The position numbers and the translations under genes were made by a program. A stretch of DNA of 64,000 bases from an uncultured Bryobacteraceae bacterium (GTDB lineage Bacteria > Acidobacteriota > Terriglobia > Bryobacterales > Bryobacteraceae). This document shows positions 36,014-45,335 of the stretch, piece after piece. Every line of letters starts with the position of its first letter. The stretch's first letter is position 1. Below the pieces are notes generated by a model. That model was not told the origin of the DNA, ran no database searches, and saw only the letters and a program-made list of their open reading frames with translations. The stretch spans positions 33,370 to 97,369 of the forward strand of contig CALJAM010000023.1 of the NCBI GenBank assembly GCA_938027685.1, given 5' to 3'.

Positions 36014-37398
36014 ACGAGCCAATCGAGGAGTTCCGCAAAGCCGGGCATCGCGTAGTGGATTGGATCGCTCGCTACTATGAAGATCCGCGGCGCTACCTGG
36101 TGCGTGCGCCCATGAGACCCGGCGAACTCGTAGACGCCCTGCCGGCCGAGGCGCCGGAACAGGGCGAGAGTTACGAAAGGCTGCTGGATGATTTCGAACG
36201 GCTGATCGTGCCCGCCGTCACGCACTGGAACCACCCGCGCTTCTTCGCCTACTTCCCCAGCTCGTGCTCGCCACCGGCGGTGCTGGGCGAGATGTTGGCC
36301 GCCGCTTTGAACACCAACGGCATCCACTGGCTGAGCTCGCCCGCGGTAACCGAGCTGGAGCAGGTAACCCTGGCCTGGCTCCGACAGTGGCTGGGCCTGC
36401 CCGCCGAATTCTTCGGAGAGATCTTCGATACCGCCTCGGTCAGCAGCCTGCACGCGATCGCCGCCGCACGAGAGATGGCGGATCCGGAAGCGCGCGAGCG
36501 TGGCGCGCAGCCTGGCTTAACGCTCTACTGTTCCGAGCATGCCCACTCCTCCATCGATAAGGCCGCGCTCGTGCTCGGCATCGGAAGGCGCTACATCCGC
36601 AAAATCCCGGTGGATGCGGAATTCCGCATGCGGGAGGATCGGCTCGAGCGGACCATCGAGCAGGACCGCGCCGCGGGTCTGCGCCCGTTTTGCATCGTGG
36701 CCACGGCCGGCACCACCTCGACCAGCAGCGTCGATCCGCTCGAGCCCTGTGCCCGGCTCGCGGAGCGCTACGGGCTTTGGCTCCACGTGGACGCGGCCTA
36801 TGCGGGCGCCGCCGCCATCCTCCCCGACAAACGGCCGTTGTTCGAAGGCTGGCAGCGGGCCGATTCCATCGTGGTGAACGCGCACAAGTGGCTGTTTACG
36901 CCGCTGGACCTGAGCGCCTTTTATACGCGGCGGCCTGACGTGATGCGTCGCGCCTTCTCGTTGGTCCCCGAATACTTGCGCACCGCCGAGGACTCCCGCG
37001 CAGTCAATCTGATGGATTACGGCGTGCCATTGGGACGGCGTTTCCGAGCACTCAAGTTCTGGTTCGTGCTGCGGCGTCTGGGCAGGGAAGGAATCACGAA
37101 GCTGCTGCGCTCCCACATTGCGTGGGCCGCCGAACTGGCGGCGTGGATCGAGGCCGACTCCCGTTTCGAGCGAGTGGCGCCCGTGCCCTTCTCCACGGTC
37201 TGCTTCCGGCTGCGCGGCGACAACGAAGCGAACCGGCGCCTGCTGGCGCGCGTCAACCAAAGCGGGCGCTTCTTCCTCTCGCACACCGAACTGGACGGAC
37301 GCTTCGTGCTGCGCGTCGCCATCGGCAACTACCACACCAGCCGCGAGGACGTGCGGGAGCTCTGGGAGCTGATTCAGAGGACGGCGGATGAGCTCTGA
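36010..37398 (+). CDS. PLP-dependent group II (aromatic amino acid) decarboxylase
   Basis: A 462-residue decarboxylase related to aromatic L-amino acid and tyrosine decarboxylases, which would release CO2 and an arylalkylamine. Visible are EFRKAGHRVVDWIARYYED, HWNHPRFFAYFPSS, NTNGIHWLSSPAVTELE, the PLP-stacking region EHAHSSIDKAA (His), ATAGTTSTSSVDP, HVDAAYAGAA with the PLP Asp and the Schiff-base Lys in VVNAHKWLFTPLD. Spacing and length are normal. The start overlaps the esterase stop (ATGA) and the end overlaps pyrD by 11 nt. Group II enzymes also include aldehyde synthases; motifs here do not exclude that. Confidence 0.9.
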   Translation: MNEPIEEFRKAGHRVVDWIARYYEDPRRYLVRAPMRPGELVDALPAEAPEQGESYERLLDDFERLIVPAVTHWNHPRFFAYFPSSCSPPAVLGEMLAAALNTNGIHWLSSPAVTELEQVTLAWLRQWLGLPAEFFGEIFDTASVSSLHAIAAAREMADPEARERGAQPGLTLYCSEHAHSSIDKAALVLGIGRRYIRKIPVDAEFRMREDRLERTIEQDRAAGLRPFCIVATAGTTSTSSVDPLEPCARLAERYGLWLHVDAAYAGAAAILPDKRPLFEGWQRADSIVVNAHKWLFTPLDLSAFYTRRPDVMRRAFSLVPEYLRTAEDSRAVNLMDYGVPLGRRFRALKFWFVLRRLGREGITKLLRSHIAWAAELAAWIEADSRFERVAPVPFSTVCFRLRGDNEANRRLLARVNQSGRFFLSHTELDGRFVLRVAIGNYHTSREDVRELWELIQRTADEL

Positions 37399-38317
37399 TC
37401 GCCTGGCGATTACGCTCTGCGGGATCCCGCTGCGCAATCCCGTGCTGGCCGCCTCGGGAACATTTGGCTACGGCGTCGAATTCGCCGATCACCTGGATTT
37501 GAACCAACTGGGCGGATTGGTCGTCAAGGGCCTGTCGCGCGAACCCATGGCGGGCAATCCTCCCCCGAGGCTTTGGGAAACGGCGGCCGGGATGATCAAC
37601 TCCGTCGGCCTCCAGAACATCGGCGTGCGAGCTTTCGTGCGCGAAAAACTGCCCGCGCTCCGCCGCTTTCGCACGCCGGTCTTCGCCAACGTCTTCGGCT
37701 ACACGGTGGAAGACTACGTCGAGGTCGTGCGGGTGCTCGAGGACGCCGAAGGCTTGGCGGGCTACGAGCTGAACGTTTCCTGCCCGAACACGAAGAAGGG
37801 CGGGATGTACTTTTCGAGCGACGCCGGCCTGCTGGCGGAGCTTGTGGCGGCGGTACGCCGCGTGGCGCGAAGGCCGCTCATGGTGAAACTTTCGCCCAAC
37901 GTCGCGCGCATCCAGCCGCTGGCCCGTGCCGCCGAGGAAGCCGGCGCCGACGCCGTCTCCCTGGTCAATACGTTTCTGGCGCTGGCGATCGATGTGCGCA
38001 CGCGCAAGCCGCGCCTGGGCGGCGGCCTGGGAGGATTGTCAGGGCCTGCCATTAAACCGATCGCGCTGCGCATGGTTTGGGAAGCGGCCCAGGTCGTCAG
38101 GATCCCGGTCGTAGGCATGGGCGGCATCGCGAACGGCGAGGATGCGGCCGAGTTCCTCATCGCCGGAGCGACGGCAGTGCAGGTCGGCACCGCGACCTTC
38201 TGGGACCCCAGAGCGCCTCTGCGCGTGGCGCGGGAACTGGATCGGTTCCTGGCCGCTCAGGGCATCGCCGGCGTGAGGGAGATCATCGGCACCTTGCAGA
38301 TGGGAGCAGGACAATGA
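37388..38317 (+). CDS. pyrD: Dihydroorotate dehydrogenase, class 1B catalytic subunit
   Basis: A 309-residue FMN flavoprotein for the fourth step of pyrimidine synthesis, dihydroorotate to orotate. Features: [34 protein letters not shown], the catalytic Cys in [14 protein letters not shown] (class 1 uses Cys, class 2 Ser), [39 protein letters not shown] and [11 protein letters not shown]. The ASGT and SGPAIKP sequences favour class 1B, which normally needs the iron-sulfur subunit PyrK; no pyrK is adjacent. Start 37388 lies within the decarboxylase gene behind a GAGGACGG sequence, implying coupling. Confidence 0.95.
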   Translation: MSSDRLAITLCGIPLRNPVLAASGTFGYGVEFADHLDLNQLGGLVVKGLSREPMAGNPPPRLWETAAGMINSVGLQNIGVRAFVREKLPALRRFRTPVFANVFGYTVEDYVEVVRVLEDAEGLAGYELNVSCPNTKKGGMYFSSDAGLLAELVAAVRRVARRPLMVKLSPNVARIQPLARAAEEAGADAVSLVNTFLALAIDVRTRKPRLGGGLGGLSGPAIKPIALRMVWEAAQVVRIPVVGMGGIANGEDAAEFLIAGATAVQVGTATFWDPRAPLRVARELDRFLAAQGIAGVREIIGTLQMGAGQ

Positions 38318-38694
38318 AACAGATCGTCACCTGTGAACAGGCGCCGCGCGCCGTGGGGCCTTACTCTCAAGCCGTAATTTCGCAAGGCTTCGTCTTTGTG
38401 AGCGGTCAGATCCCTCTCGACCCGGCTACCGGCGAATTGGTCGAGGACGACGTCGCGGCTCAAACCGCGCGAGTGCTGGAAAATCTACGGGCCATCCTCG
38501 AGGCGTGCGGTTCGTCGCTGGAGCGCGTCGTCAAAACGACGGTATACTTGGCCGACCTGAACGATTTCGCCCGCATGAACGAGGTTTACGCGCGCTATTT
38601 CCCTTCGACCCCGCCCGCGCGCGCCACGGTCGAGGTCTCGCGTATTCCCCGCGGCGCGCGCGTAGAAATCGAGGCCGTCGCCGAGATCGGCTGA
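38314..38694 (+). CDS. ridA: RidA family reactive-enamine/imine deaminase
   Basis: A 126-residue cytoplasmic RidA/YjgF protein that hydrolyses reactive enamines and imines such as 2-aminoacrylate, products of PLP enzymes. Sequence signs: [52 protein letters not shown] (broken by variable residues), [23 protein letters not shown] with the catalytic Arg in the [10 protein letters not shown] region. Length is exactly that of the trimeric archetype. The ATG overlaps the pyrD stop (ATGA). A PLP decarboxylase two genes upstream offers a possible reason for linkage, though ridA genes sit in many contexts. Confidence 0.95.
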   Translation: MKQIVTCEQAPRAVGPYSQAVISQGFVFVSGQIPLDPATGELVEDDVAAQTARVLENLRAILEACGSSLERVVKTTVYLADLNDFARMNEVYARYFPSTPPARATVEVSRIPRGARVEIEAVAEIG

Positions 38695-38702
38695 GGCGCG
38701 CC

Positions 38703-41700
38703 TCAGAACTCCACCCGGAAGCCCGCCTGGATCCAGCGGCTGCCCGCGAAGCGGTTCGGCGGCGTAAACTGCGTGCTGAGCACGCCGAAGGCGCGCGCGT
38801 TGTTCAGATCGAGCGTCGGGTTGACGAAGTCCACCTTGTTGAACACATTGAAGAAATCGAAGCTGAAGCGGACTTCGGCGCGCTCGACGACCCGGATGCG
38901 CTTGCCCAGCGACACATCCAGATTCCACCGCGGCAACCCGCGCAACGGGTTGGCGCGGCCGGAGCGGCCGTCTTGGCTGATCAACACGCGCCGGAAGCTC
39001 TTGAAAACGCTCTCGGGATCGGCGAACAGGTTCAGACCGCTGCCTCCGGTGGCAGGATTGCCGGTGGTCCCCACGCCGCCCGATCCGGCCACGTTGCGGT
39101 GCACCGTGTTGCCGAACTCCTTGGGGTTGCGGGTGGGGATGGCGCCGGAGCTGAAGCCCAGGAACAAGCTGCCGCCCCAAACCTGGCTGCCCTGCGTCAC
39201 GGTCAGCGGATCGCCGCTGCGCGCGGTGACGATGCCGGAGATTTGCCAGCCGCCCACCAGACGATCCAGACCGCGCTTCCCTGAACGGAAGGGGAATTCG
39301 TAAAGCCAGTGCCCGACCAGCATGTGCGTGAGGTCGAACACCGAGGGCCCGTATTCCGCGTTGAGGTCGAAGTTGTTGGGCATGACGTTCGCCGAGTTCT
39401 GCCAGTAGCCGACCTGATCGAGCGAACGCGAAAAGGTGTAGTTCAGGTCGAAGGTCAGCCCCCGGGACATGCGCTTGCGGAGAGTGGCCAGCAGCGCGTT
39501 ATAGTTGGAGCGACCCAGGCTGGAACGCAGGAAGAGCGTGCGCGACATGTAGTTGTTGAAGGGCGGCAACCCTTGCGCCATACGTCGCAGATCCAACGTC
39601 AAAAACAGCGCGTTGAGATCGCCGTTGATGAAGTTCGAGCGCGCCGCGGCCACCAGCGCTGCGGTCCCGCCGGGCACCTGATTCTCGAACCACGGCTGCG
39701 GACTCGGCGTCAGACCGGCGCGCAGGGCCGTCGCCACCGCGTCGAAGGCCTGCGCGAACGTCTGGCCGGAAGCCGGATCCTTGTGCATGTAAGGAACCTG
39801 TCCCAGGTTCATGCTCTGTGGTAGCTTGCGGGCGTAACGGCCTGCGAAGCCGACTTCGAGCAGCAGGTCCGCGGGCAGCTCGCGCTGGATGGTGAAATCC
39901 ACGGCGTAGTTCTCACCCACCTTCATGGTGGGATCGACCTGGAAGGAGAGTATCTCCGGGAAGAGGCAACTGGCCGAGCCGGTCTTGCACCAGGCCGGAG
40001 ACACGGGGATCGATTGCTCAGGAACCTTCGGCAGGGGAATCGTGCCGTCCTGGCCCACGCGGAACACGCTCGCGGCCTGGTTGGGATTGTTGGGATCGCA
40101 GCCGCGACCGCCCTGCCCGGTGGCGTTGCAGGGCGGCGCACTGACGTTGATGGTTTGCGCAAACGCTACGCCTAGCGAGGGAATGATCACGCTTTGGACC
40201 GTGTTCTGGCGATCGTAGATCATGCTCCAGCCCCCGCGGAACACGGTCTTGCGGTCACCGAGCAGCCGGCCCAGCCGGCCGCCGCCCGCCGCGGGATTCC
40301 ACGAGGCCGACAGACGCGGCGCAATGTTGTTCCAATCGATGTCGAAGACCCCGCGGCCGGCCGCTGATCGGATGGGCAGAAAAGCAAACTCGGGATTGTA
40401 GATCTGTCCCTGTTCGGCCGCCCGCCGGCGAGCGTTCAGGAACTTCTCGGCGGTGACGAACTCGCCCGTATCGCGCAGGATCTGGAACGTATATCGCCCC
40501 AACCGCTCCGTAGGCGGCGTCTGCCAGCCGTAGTTGACGCCGAAGGTCACCGTCAACGACGAAGTGACCCGCCAGACGTCCTGGAAGTAAAACTCAGGCG
40601 CGCGGATGCCGCGCGTGTCGGACTCGAGCAGCGTGCCGTAAGGCAGGGGCTTGAACTGGCCGTCGCGGACAACCATGATGCTGACGTTGTCAATGATGCC
40701 CAGAGCCGAAGCGTACAGGCGGTTCCACTGACGCACGTCGGAAGCCTGCAGGCAGTAGGTGGTGCGCCCCGGACCGCAGGTGGGAGGAGCGATGCTGGCC
40801 GGAAGCCGGATCGCTCCGTAGTCGGAATCGATCTGGGCCACCAGCGCGCCGAGAGCGCCCAGCACCTTGTCGTCGCGCAGGTGCCGGGTGGGCAGATCGC
40901 GTATGTGCGTTCCGAACTGGAACGAGTGCCGACCGCGCACCCAGTTCAGATCGGCGTTCCACTGAAAGACCCGGTTGTCGTTGGCCTGCTTGCGCGCCAC
41001 TTGCGTGCCCACGTCGATCGGTTCGGCCAGCAGGGCGTAAGTTCCCTCGAGTGCGCCTTGATCGAGCGCGATATAGCCCTGGGGCGTGTTCGTCTCGGGA
41101 ATGGCCAGGATCTTGGCCGCCTCATTGGGACGCAGCGAGTCCGTGGCAGGTCGCACGCGCACCCACCCGAAGCGGAACTCGCCCGTCAAGTTGGGCCGGA
41201 AGGCGCCCGTCAAACCGACGTTGAGCATGTTCTGGCGATTGGGGAACTGGCGTACGCTTTGCACGTTGCCGTTGATGATGGAAAGTTGGGCGTTGCTGCG
41301 ATCCAGTTCGCGGTAGTAGCGGAACGCGCCGTCCAGACGCCAGTTGCTGCGGAGGTTGAAATCAAGGCGTCCCATGTAGAAATCGCTGGTGAAGGGATGC
41401 TGCACCGTGGCGCGGAAACCGATCGTGTTCAGCCCGTCACCCAGGCTGGGATCGTTGCCGGGCGGCAGGAAGGACCACAGCTTGGCGATGGCCGGGCTCA
41501 AGCCCAGGCCGCGCGGGTCGCAGGGCTGATCGCCCGTAGGCCCGCACAAGCGCGACGTGGCCAACGGATACGTGTTGATGTTGCCCGCCGCATCGCGGAA
41601 GCGCAGCTCGCCGCGGCGCAGCGATTCGGTCGGCACCAGCCGGTTGATGTCGCTCGAGCGCGGGAAGCGCCGCCCGTCGTAGTTGGCGAAATAGAAGATG

Positions 41701-42560
41701 CGATCCCGCCAAACCGGGCCGCCCACTCGGAAGCCGAAGCGGTTGTCCTTGAGCTCGGGCTCCTTGATCCTGTTGCGATTGTTCGTCCAAGTGTTGGCGT
41801 TCAGGTCATCGTTCTGGTGGTACCAGAACAGCGCCCCGTGCAGCTCGTTGGAGCCACGGCGGCCGATGATCGCCACCTGCCCGCCCGCGCCCCGGCCGAA
41901 GCTGGCGTTGGGGTTGGCCACGCCCACGCGGAACTCCTCGACGCTCTCGATGCCCAGGTACATGTAGGTGCCCAGCCCGCCCACGCTCTGGTTCGTCACG
42001 TCGATGCCGTCCAGCGCAAACGTGCTCTGATCGTTGCGCGCCCCGGTGACCTGGCCGTCGGGGGTGACCCCCGGCTGGAGTGTGAGCAGCTCGTTGGCCT
42101 GGCGCGTGAAGGTGGGCAGTACAGGCAGGGCCCGACCGGAAAGCACGTTGCCCACGGTGGCGTCCACAGTCTGCAACTCAGCGCGCGCCTCCGCCGTCAC
42201 GGCCACCGTCTCGGTAATGGCGCCTACTTCGAGTTCCACGTCCTGAACGTAGCTGCGCGCCACTTCCACGCGGAGCTGGTGCACCGTGGCGCTGCGGAAA
42301 CCCGACGCGCCCACCTTGAGGTCGTAGAGGCCGGGGGGCACTGCGGGAAAGAAGAACTGGCCGGCTTCGTTGGTCGTCTGCTGCCGGCTAAGTTTTGTGT
42401 TCAACTCGATCAGCTCCACGTTGGCGCCCGGGATCACGGCGCCGGAGGGATCCTTGACCGTGCCGGAGACCACGGCTGTGGTCGCCGTCTGGGCGGCGAG
42501 TGTGGCCGCGCCGGCCAGCGCTGCGGCTAGCGAACTGACTAAATATGCGATGCAACGCAT
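38703..42560 (-). CDS. TonB-dependent receptor, Oar-like, with carboxypeptidase-regulatory-like N-domain
   Basis: A 1285-residue outer-membrane receptor of the same acidobacterial class as the one at 5991-9458. Order: signal peptide (about residues 1-25, ending TLAAQ), regulatory Ig-like domain (VVSGTVKDPSGAVIPGANVEL), plug (STFALDGIDVTNQS, GRGAGGQVAIIGRRGSNELHGALFWY, split) and barrel ending RWIQAGFRVEF with terminal Phe. It has an unusually long plug-to-barrel region. GGAG lies 10 nt before ATG 42560; a GTG 15 nt upstream is an alternative. A TTGACA/TAAAAT promoter-like pair lies upstream. No SusD. The divergent oligogalacturonate-lyase-like gene suggests a pectic ligand, but this is inference. 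Confidence 0.92.
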   Translation of the reverse strand: MRCIAYLVSSLAAALAGAATLAAQTATTAVVSGTVKDPSGAVIPGANVELIELNTKLSRQQTTNEAGQFFFPAVPPGLYDLKVGASGFRSATVHQLRVEVARSYVQDVELEVGAITETVAVTAEARAELQTVDATVGNVLSGRALPVLPTFTRQANELLTLQPGVTPDGQVTGARNDQSTFALDGIDVTNQSVGGLGTYMYLGIESVEEFRVGVANPNASFGRGAGGQVAIIGRRGSNELHGALFWYHQNDDLNANTWTNNRNRIKEPELKDNRFGFRVGGPVWRDRIFYFANYDGRRFPRSSDINRLVPTESLRRGELRFRDAAGNINTYPLATSRLCGPTGDQPCDPRGLGLSPAIAKLWSFLPPGNDPSLGDGLNTIGFRATVQHPFTSDFYMGRLDFNLRSNWRLDGAFRYYRELDRSNAQLSIINGNVQSVRQFPNRQNMLNVGLTGAFRPNLTGEFRFGWVRVRPATDSLRPNEAAKILAIPETNTPQGYIALDQGALEGTYALLAEPIDVGTQVARKQANDNRVFQWNADLNWVRGRHSFQFGTHIRDLPTRHLRDDKVLGALGALVAQIDSDYGAIRLPASIAPPTCGPGRTTYCLQASDVRQWNRLYASALGIIDNVSIMVVRDGQFKPLPYGTLLESDTRGIRAPEFYFQDVWRVTSSLTVTFGVNYGWQTPPTERLGRYTFQILRDTGEFVTAEKFLNARRRAAEQGQIYNPEFAFLPIRSAAGRGVFDIDWNNIAPRLSASWNPAAGGGRLGRLLGDRKTVFRGGWSMIYDRQNTVQSVIIPSLGVAFAQTINVSAPPCNATGQGGRGCDPNNPNQAASVFRVGQDGTIPLPKVPEQSIPVSPAWCKTGSASCLFPEILSFQVDPTMKVGENYAVDFTIQRELPADLLLEVGFAGRYARKLPQSMNLGQVPYMHKDPASGQTFAQAFDAVATALRAGLTPSPQPWFENQVPGGTAALVAAARSNFINGDLNALFLTLDLRRMAQGLPPFNNYMSRTLFLRSSLGRSNYNALLATLRKRMSRGLTFDLNYTFSRSLDQVGYWQNSANVMPNNFDLNAEYGPSVFDLTHMLVGHWLYEFPFRSGKRGLDRLVGGWQISGIVTARSGDPLTVTQGSQVWGGSLFLGFSSGAIPTRNPKEFGNTVHRNVAGSGGVGTTGNPATGGSGLNLFADPESVFKSFRRVLISQDGRSGRANPLRGLPRWNLDVSLGKRIRVVERAEVRFSFDFFNVFNKVDFVNPTLDLNNARAFGVLSTQFTPPNRFAGSRWIQAGFRVEF

Positions 42561-42617
42561 AAACGCACACTCCACTCCTCGACTGCTGCGCCCACCCAGG
42601 GCGAGCTGATGGGTGCG

Positions 42618-42648
42618 ATTTTACTCCGACCCCTCCCGGCCCTGTCAA
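42618..42648 (-). promoter_or_regulatory. Sigma-70-like promoter of the second TonB receptor
   Basis: Reading on the minus strand, TTGACA (42648-42643) is followed after 19 bp by TAAAAT (42623-42618), 57 nt before the ATG. The -35 matches the consensus exactly, but the spacer is 2 bp longer than ideal. This is the best -35/-10 pair found in the window. Confidence 0.45.
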
Positions 42649-42785
42649 GGGTGAATTGACGCGTTGGCCGCGGACCCCGCAGCCGGGCCGCCTGCCGGCA
42701 CGACTCGTGGGATGCCCGGTGTGCTACCATGCACGGGAACTACGAGGAGGCGGCTCCGCCCTCGAACTGCCGGAGTCGACAGGCC

Positions 42786-43877
42786 GTGGATTCGGGGAAA
42801 GGGTGGTGGCGCCCGCCGGAGTCATCCGAGGCGCATGAGCTGGCCGGCCCTGCGCGTGTGCGTCAGCTCACTGCACGGCCTGGCCGCCATCACCTGGCAG
42901 GGAATAACCCCTTCACGCCCGACGGCGAGGCCCTCATCGTGGCGTCGGACAGGGACGGTCCCACGCAGCTTTTCGAGCTCCTGCTCGCTGACGGGCGCAT
43001 CCGTCAACTGACCGAGGGCGCGCCGGTGCAGCCCTTCAGCGCGGCAGTCCATCACGGCGGCGACAAGATCTTTTTCGCGCGTGGCGGCTCTCTCTGGATG
43101 ATCCGGCGCTCGACGCTGGAGGAAAGCTGCGTGGTCTCCCTCGGCCACACCCGCCTCGGACCCTGCGCGCTGGCGGGGGACTGGCTGGCGGCGCCCGCGC
43201 GCCAGGGACGCCAGCACGGCTTCGTGGTCGGGCGCACCGACGGCACGCGCTGGGATTTCGTCCCACTCCCTCGTCCCGTCGCCAACCTCGAGTTTCATCC
43301 TCTGGAAGCCGAGTGGCTCGTGGTGTGCTTCGCCGGAGCTCCCCGCATGCACCGCATCCGGCGCGACGGCGCAGGCCTGGAGTGCCTCTATCGGTGCGGC
43401 CCCGAGGAATGGATCGCGCACGAAACCTTTCTGGGGGTGACCGGCGACCTGATTTTCTCCAGCCGGCCGCACGCTCTCTGCCGGATGGACTGGGAAACCC
43501 GCGAGGTGCGGGAGCTCGCACGCTTCAGCGCTTGGCACCCGGCTTCCAACCCTCCGGGAACCCTCATCGTCACCGACACCCACGAGCCGGACGAGGGCAT
43601 CTTTGTCGTGGATCCGCTCACCGGCGCGCGCCAACGGATCTGCCTGTCGCAGGCCGGCAATCAAGGGGAAGAATGGGGGCGGAACCATCCGGCCCCCGAT
43701 GCCAGGGTCGGCTGGGAGGAACGCGAGCTGGAGGCAGAGTGGACGCACCCGCACCCGGCCTTTTCCCCCGACGGCCGGCTGATCGCCTTCGCGAGCGATC
43801 GCAGCGCGACGCCGCAAGTCTATGTGGCTGCCTTGGACGAGCTGCCACCCCCCTGGTACGGACCACCCGTGGTCTGA
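42786..43877 (+). CDS. Oligogalacturonate lyase-like protein (PL22-type beta-propeller)
   Basis: A 363-residue seven-bladed-propeller-like protein resembling oligogalacturonide lyases, which split short pectin fragments in the cytoplasm with Mn2+. The N-terminus DSGKGWWRPPE followed by VRQLTARPGRHHLAGN and NPFTPDGEALIVASDRDG matches the family start, and blade repeats follow (DLIFSSRPHALCRMDWE, FSPDGRLIAFASDR). EWTHPHPAFSPDG near the C-terminus gives a His-Pro-His pair at the expected metal site. No signal peptide. GTG 42786 is preferred because homology begins there; ATG 42729 adds 19 atypical residues and sits on a TACCAT hexamer. It could instead be a TolB-like propeller of other function. 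Confidence 0.72.
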   Translation: MDSGKGWWRPPESSEAHELAGPARVRQLTARPGRHHLAGNNPFTPDGEALIVASDRDGPTQLFELLLADGRIRQLTEGAPVQPFSAAVHHGGDKIFFARGGSLWMIRRSTLEESCVVSLGHTRLGPCALAGDWLAAPARQGRQHGFVVGRTDGTRWDFVPLPRPVANLEFHPLEAEWLVVCFAGAPRMHRIRRDGAGLECLYRCGPEEWIAHETFLGVTGDLIFSSRPHALCRMDWETREVRELARFSAWHPASNPPGTLIVTDTHEPDEGIFVVDPLTGARQRICLSQAGNQGEEWGRNHPAPDARVGWEERELEAEWTHPHPAFSPDGRLIAFASDRSATPQVYVAALDELPPPWYGPPVV

Positions 43878-43886
43878 AGCTTCGGC

Positions 43887-45248
43887 TCAGCTTGGGGAGG
43901 ATTCGATCACGCCCACCCGAAGCTGCCCGCGCGCCAGCCGCACGCGCAGGCGGGTCTCCGGCGGCGCCTCAGTGGCATCTTTGACGATGCGACCCGCTTC
44001 ATCCTGCACGATGGCGTAGCCGCGCTCCAGCACGCGCAGGGGACTGAGCTGCCCCAGTTGTGCCACCAACGGCTCCAGGCGAACGCGCATCCCCGCCACG
44101 CGCTCGCGTGTTCGAACTTCGAGGACTTGCCGGGCGCTTTCCAGCCTCCGCCGGAACTCCGAGAAGCGCAACCGCAGGTCCTGCGCACGCAGGCGCACCT
44201 CCAGCGCCTGAAGCCGCCGACGGCGTGCTTCGAGCCCGCTCCGCGCCAATTCGCGCAAGCGGTAGTCCAATTCGTCCACGCGTTGAAAGCTGCGACCGAG
44301 CCGCCGCTGAAGCACGCTGAACGCACGCGGCAAGCCGCGCTCCTGCAGAGACCGCGCCGCCTGCGTCAGCCGGTAGCGCATAGCCTGGTTCATCTTGCTG
44401 AGGATGCCGGCGATCTGCTCGAGCAACTGCTGACGGCTGGGCGTCAACATTTCGGCTGCGGCCGAAGGCGTGGGGGCGCGCAGGTCAGCCACGAAATCGG
44501 CGATCGTGAAATCGGTTTCGTGCCCGATGGCTGAAACCACGGGAACCGAGCAGGCAGCAATGGCCCGCGCCACTGCTTCCTCGTTGAAGGTCCACAGATC
44601 CTCGAGCGAGCCGCCGCCGCGGGCAAGCACGACGACGTCGGGCCAACCCGTGCGGCTGAAGTAATCGAGGCCGCCGCAGACGTCTTCGACCGAGCCTTCG
44701 CCCTGCACGAGTGCCGGGTAAACGCGGACGTGCAAGGCTGGGAAACGGCGCTGCAAGATCTGCAGCATGTCGGAGATCACCGCACCCACGGGAGAGGTGA
44801 TAATGCCGATGCGGCGCGGGATGCGCGGTATGGGGCGCTTGCGCGCCGGGTCGAACAGGCCTTCCGCCGCCAGTTTCTTCTTAAGCTGCTCGAAAGCCAC
44901 TTGCAGAGCGCCGACACCCTGAGGTTCCAGATACTCGACGAGCATTTGATACTCGCCGCGGGCCTCCCAAAGATCGAGCCGACCGCGGGCCAACACCGCG
45001 ATGCCCTCCTCAGGCTTGAAACGCAGGTACCGCAACGTGGAACGGAAGACAACGCAGCGGAGAACCGCAGCGTCGTCCTTGAGCGTGAAGTAGACGTGGC
45101 CGCTTGCCGCCGCACGCACACCGGAGATCTCGCCGGCCACCCAGATGTCCTGGAACTCCCGCTCGAACAAGGCGCGCAACGCCGCGCTGAGCTCGCTGAC
45201 CGTGTAGATGCGTCGTTCCGGCTGGAGAGGCAGCTCGATTTGTTGCAT
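43887..45248 (-). CDS. xseA: Exodeoxyribonuclease VII large subunit
   Basis: A 453-residue large subunit of exonuclease VII, which degrades single-stranded DNA. N-terminal OB-fold (about residues 12-105: YTVSELSAALRALFE, VAGEISGVRAAASGHVYFTLKD). The catalytic domain has PRRIGIITSPVGAVISDML, VYPALVQGEGS, VVVLARGGGSLEDLWTFNEE, SAIGHETDFTIADFVADLRAPTPSAAAE (split), then coiled-coil helices and a C-terminal LERGYAIVQDE segment. ATG 45248 starts just before the OB-fold; the longer reading crosses glnA and is rejected. No xseB gene is adjacent, although the two subunits are often linked. Confidence 0.95.
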   Translation of the reverse strand: MQQIELPLQPERRIYTVSELSAALRALFEREFQDIWVAGEISGVRAAASGHVYFTLKDDAAVLRCVVFRSTLRYLRFKPEEGIAVLARGRLDLWEARGEYQMLVEYLEPQGVGALQVAFEQLKKKLAAEGLFDPARKRPIPRIPRRIGIITSPVGAVISDMLQILQRRFPALHVRVYPALVQGEGSVEDVCGGLDYFSRTGWPDVVVLARGGGSLEDLWTFNEEAVARAIAACSVPVVSAIGHETDFTIADFVADLRAPTPSAAAEMLTPSRQQLLEQIAGILSKMNQAMRYRLTQAARSLQERGLPRAFSVLQRRLGRSFQRVDELDYRLRELARSGLEARRRRLQALEVRLRAQDLRLRFSEFRRRLESARQVLEVRTRERVAGMRVRLEPLVAQLGQLSPLRVLERGYAIVQDEAGRIVKDATEAPPETRLRVRLARGQLRVGVIESSPS

Positions 45249-45273
45249 GGGTTGCGGCGCGCCCGCGCCTTCC

Positions 45274-45287
45274 GCTATTCTAATAGC
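45274..45287. promoter_or_regulatory. Palindromic divergent promoter core between xseA and glnA
   Basis: GCTATTCTAATAGC is a 6+6 inverted repeat with a 2-nt centre in the 87-bp divergent gap. It offers TATTCT on the plus strand (45276-45281, about 54 nt before glnA) and TAGAAT on the minus strand (45282-45277, 28 nt before xseA). It may be a shared -10 or a small operator. Confidence 0.35.
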
Positions 45288-45335
45288 AACTTCCGCTGCG
45301 GCGTTCCCGCCTAAATTGTATCCGCTGGAGGAAGT

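Noticed and set aside
40881..42530. Plus-strand open frame of 549 codons opposite the second TonB receptor
   Set aside because: Antisense to plug and regulatory domains; composition not protein-like.
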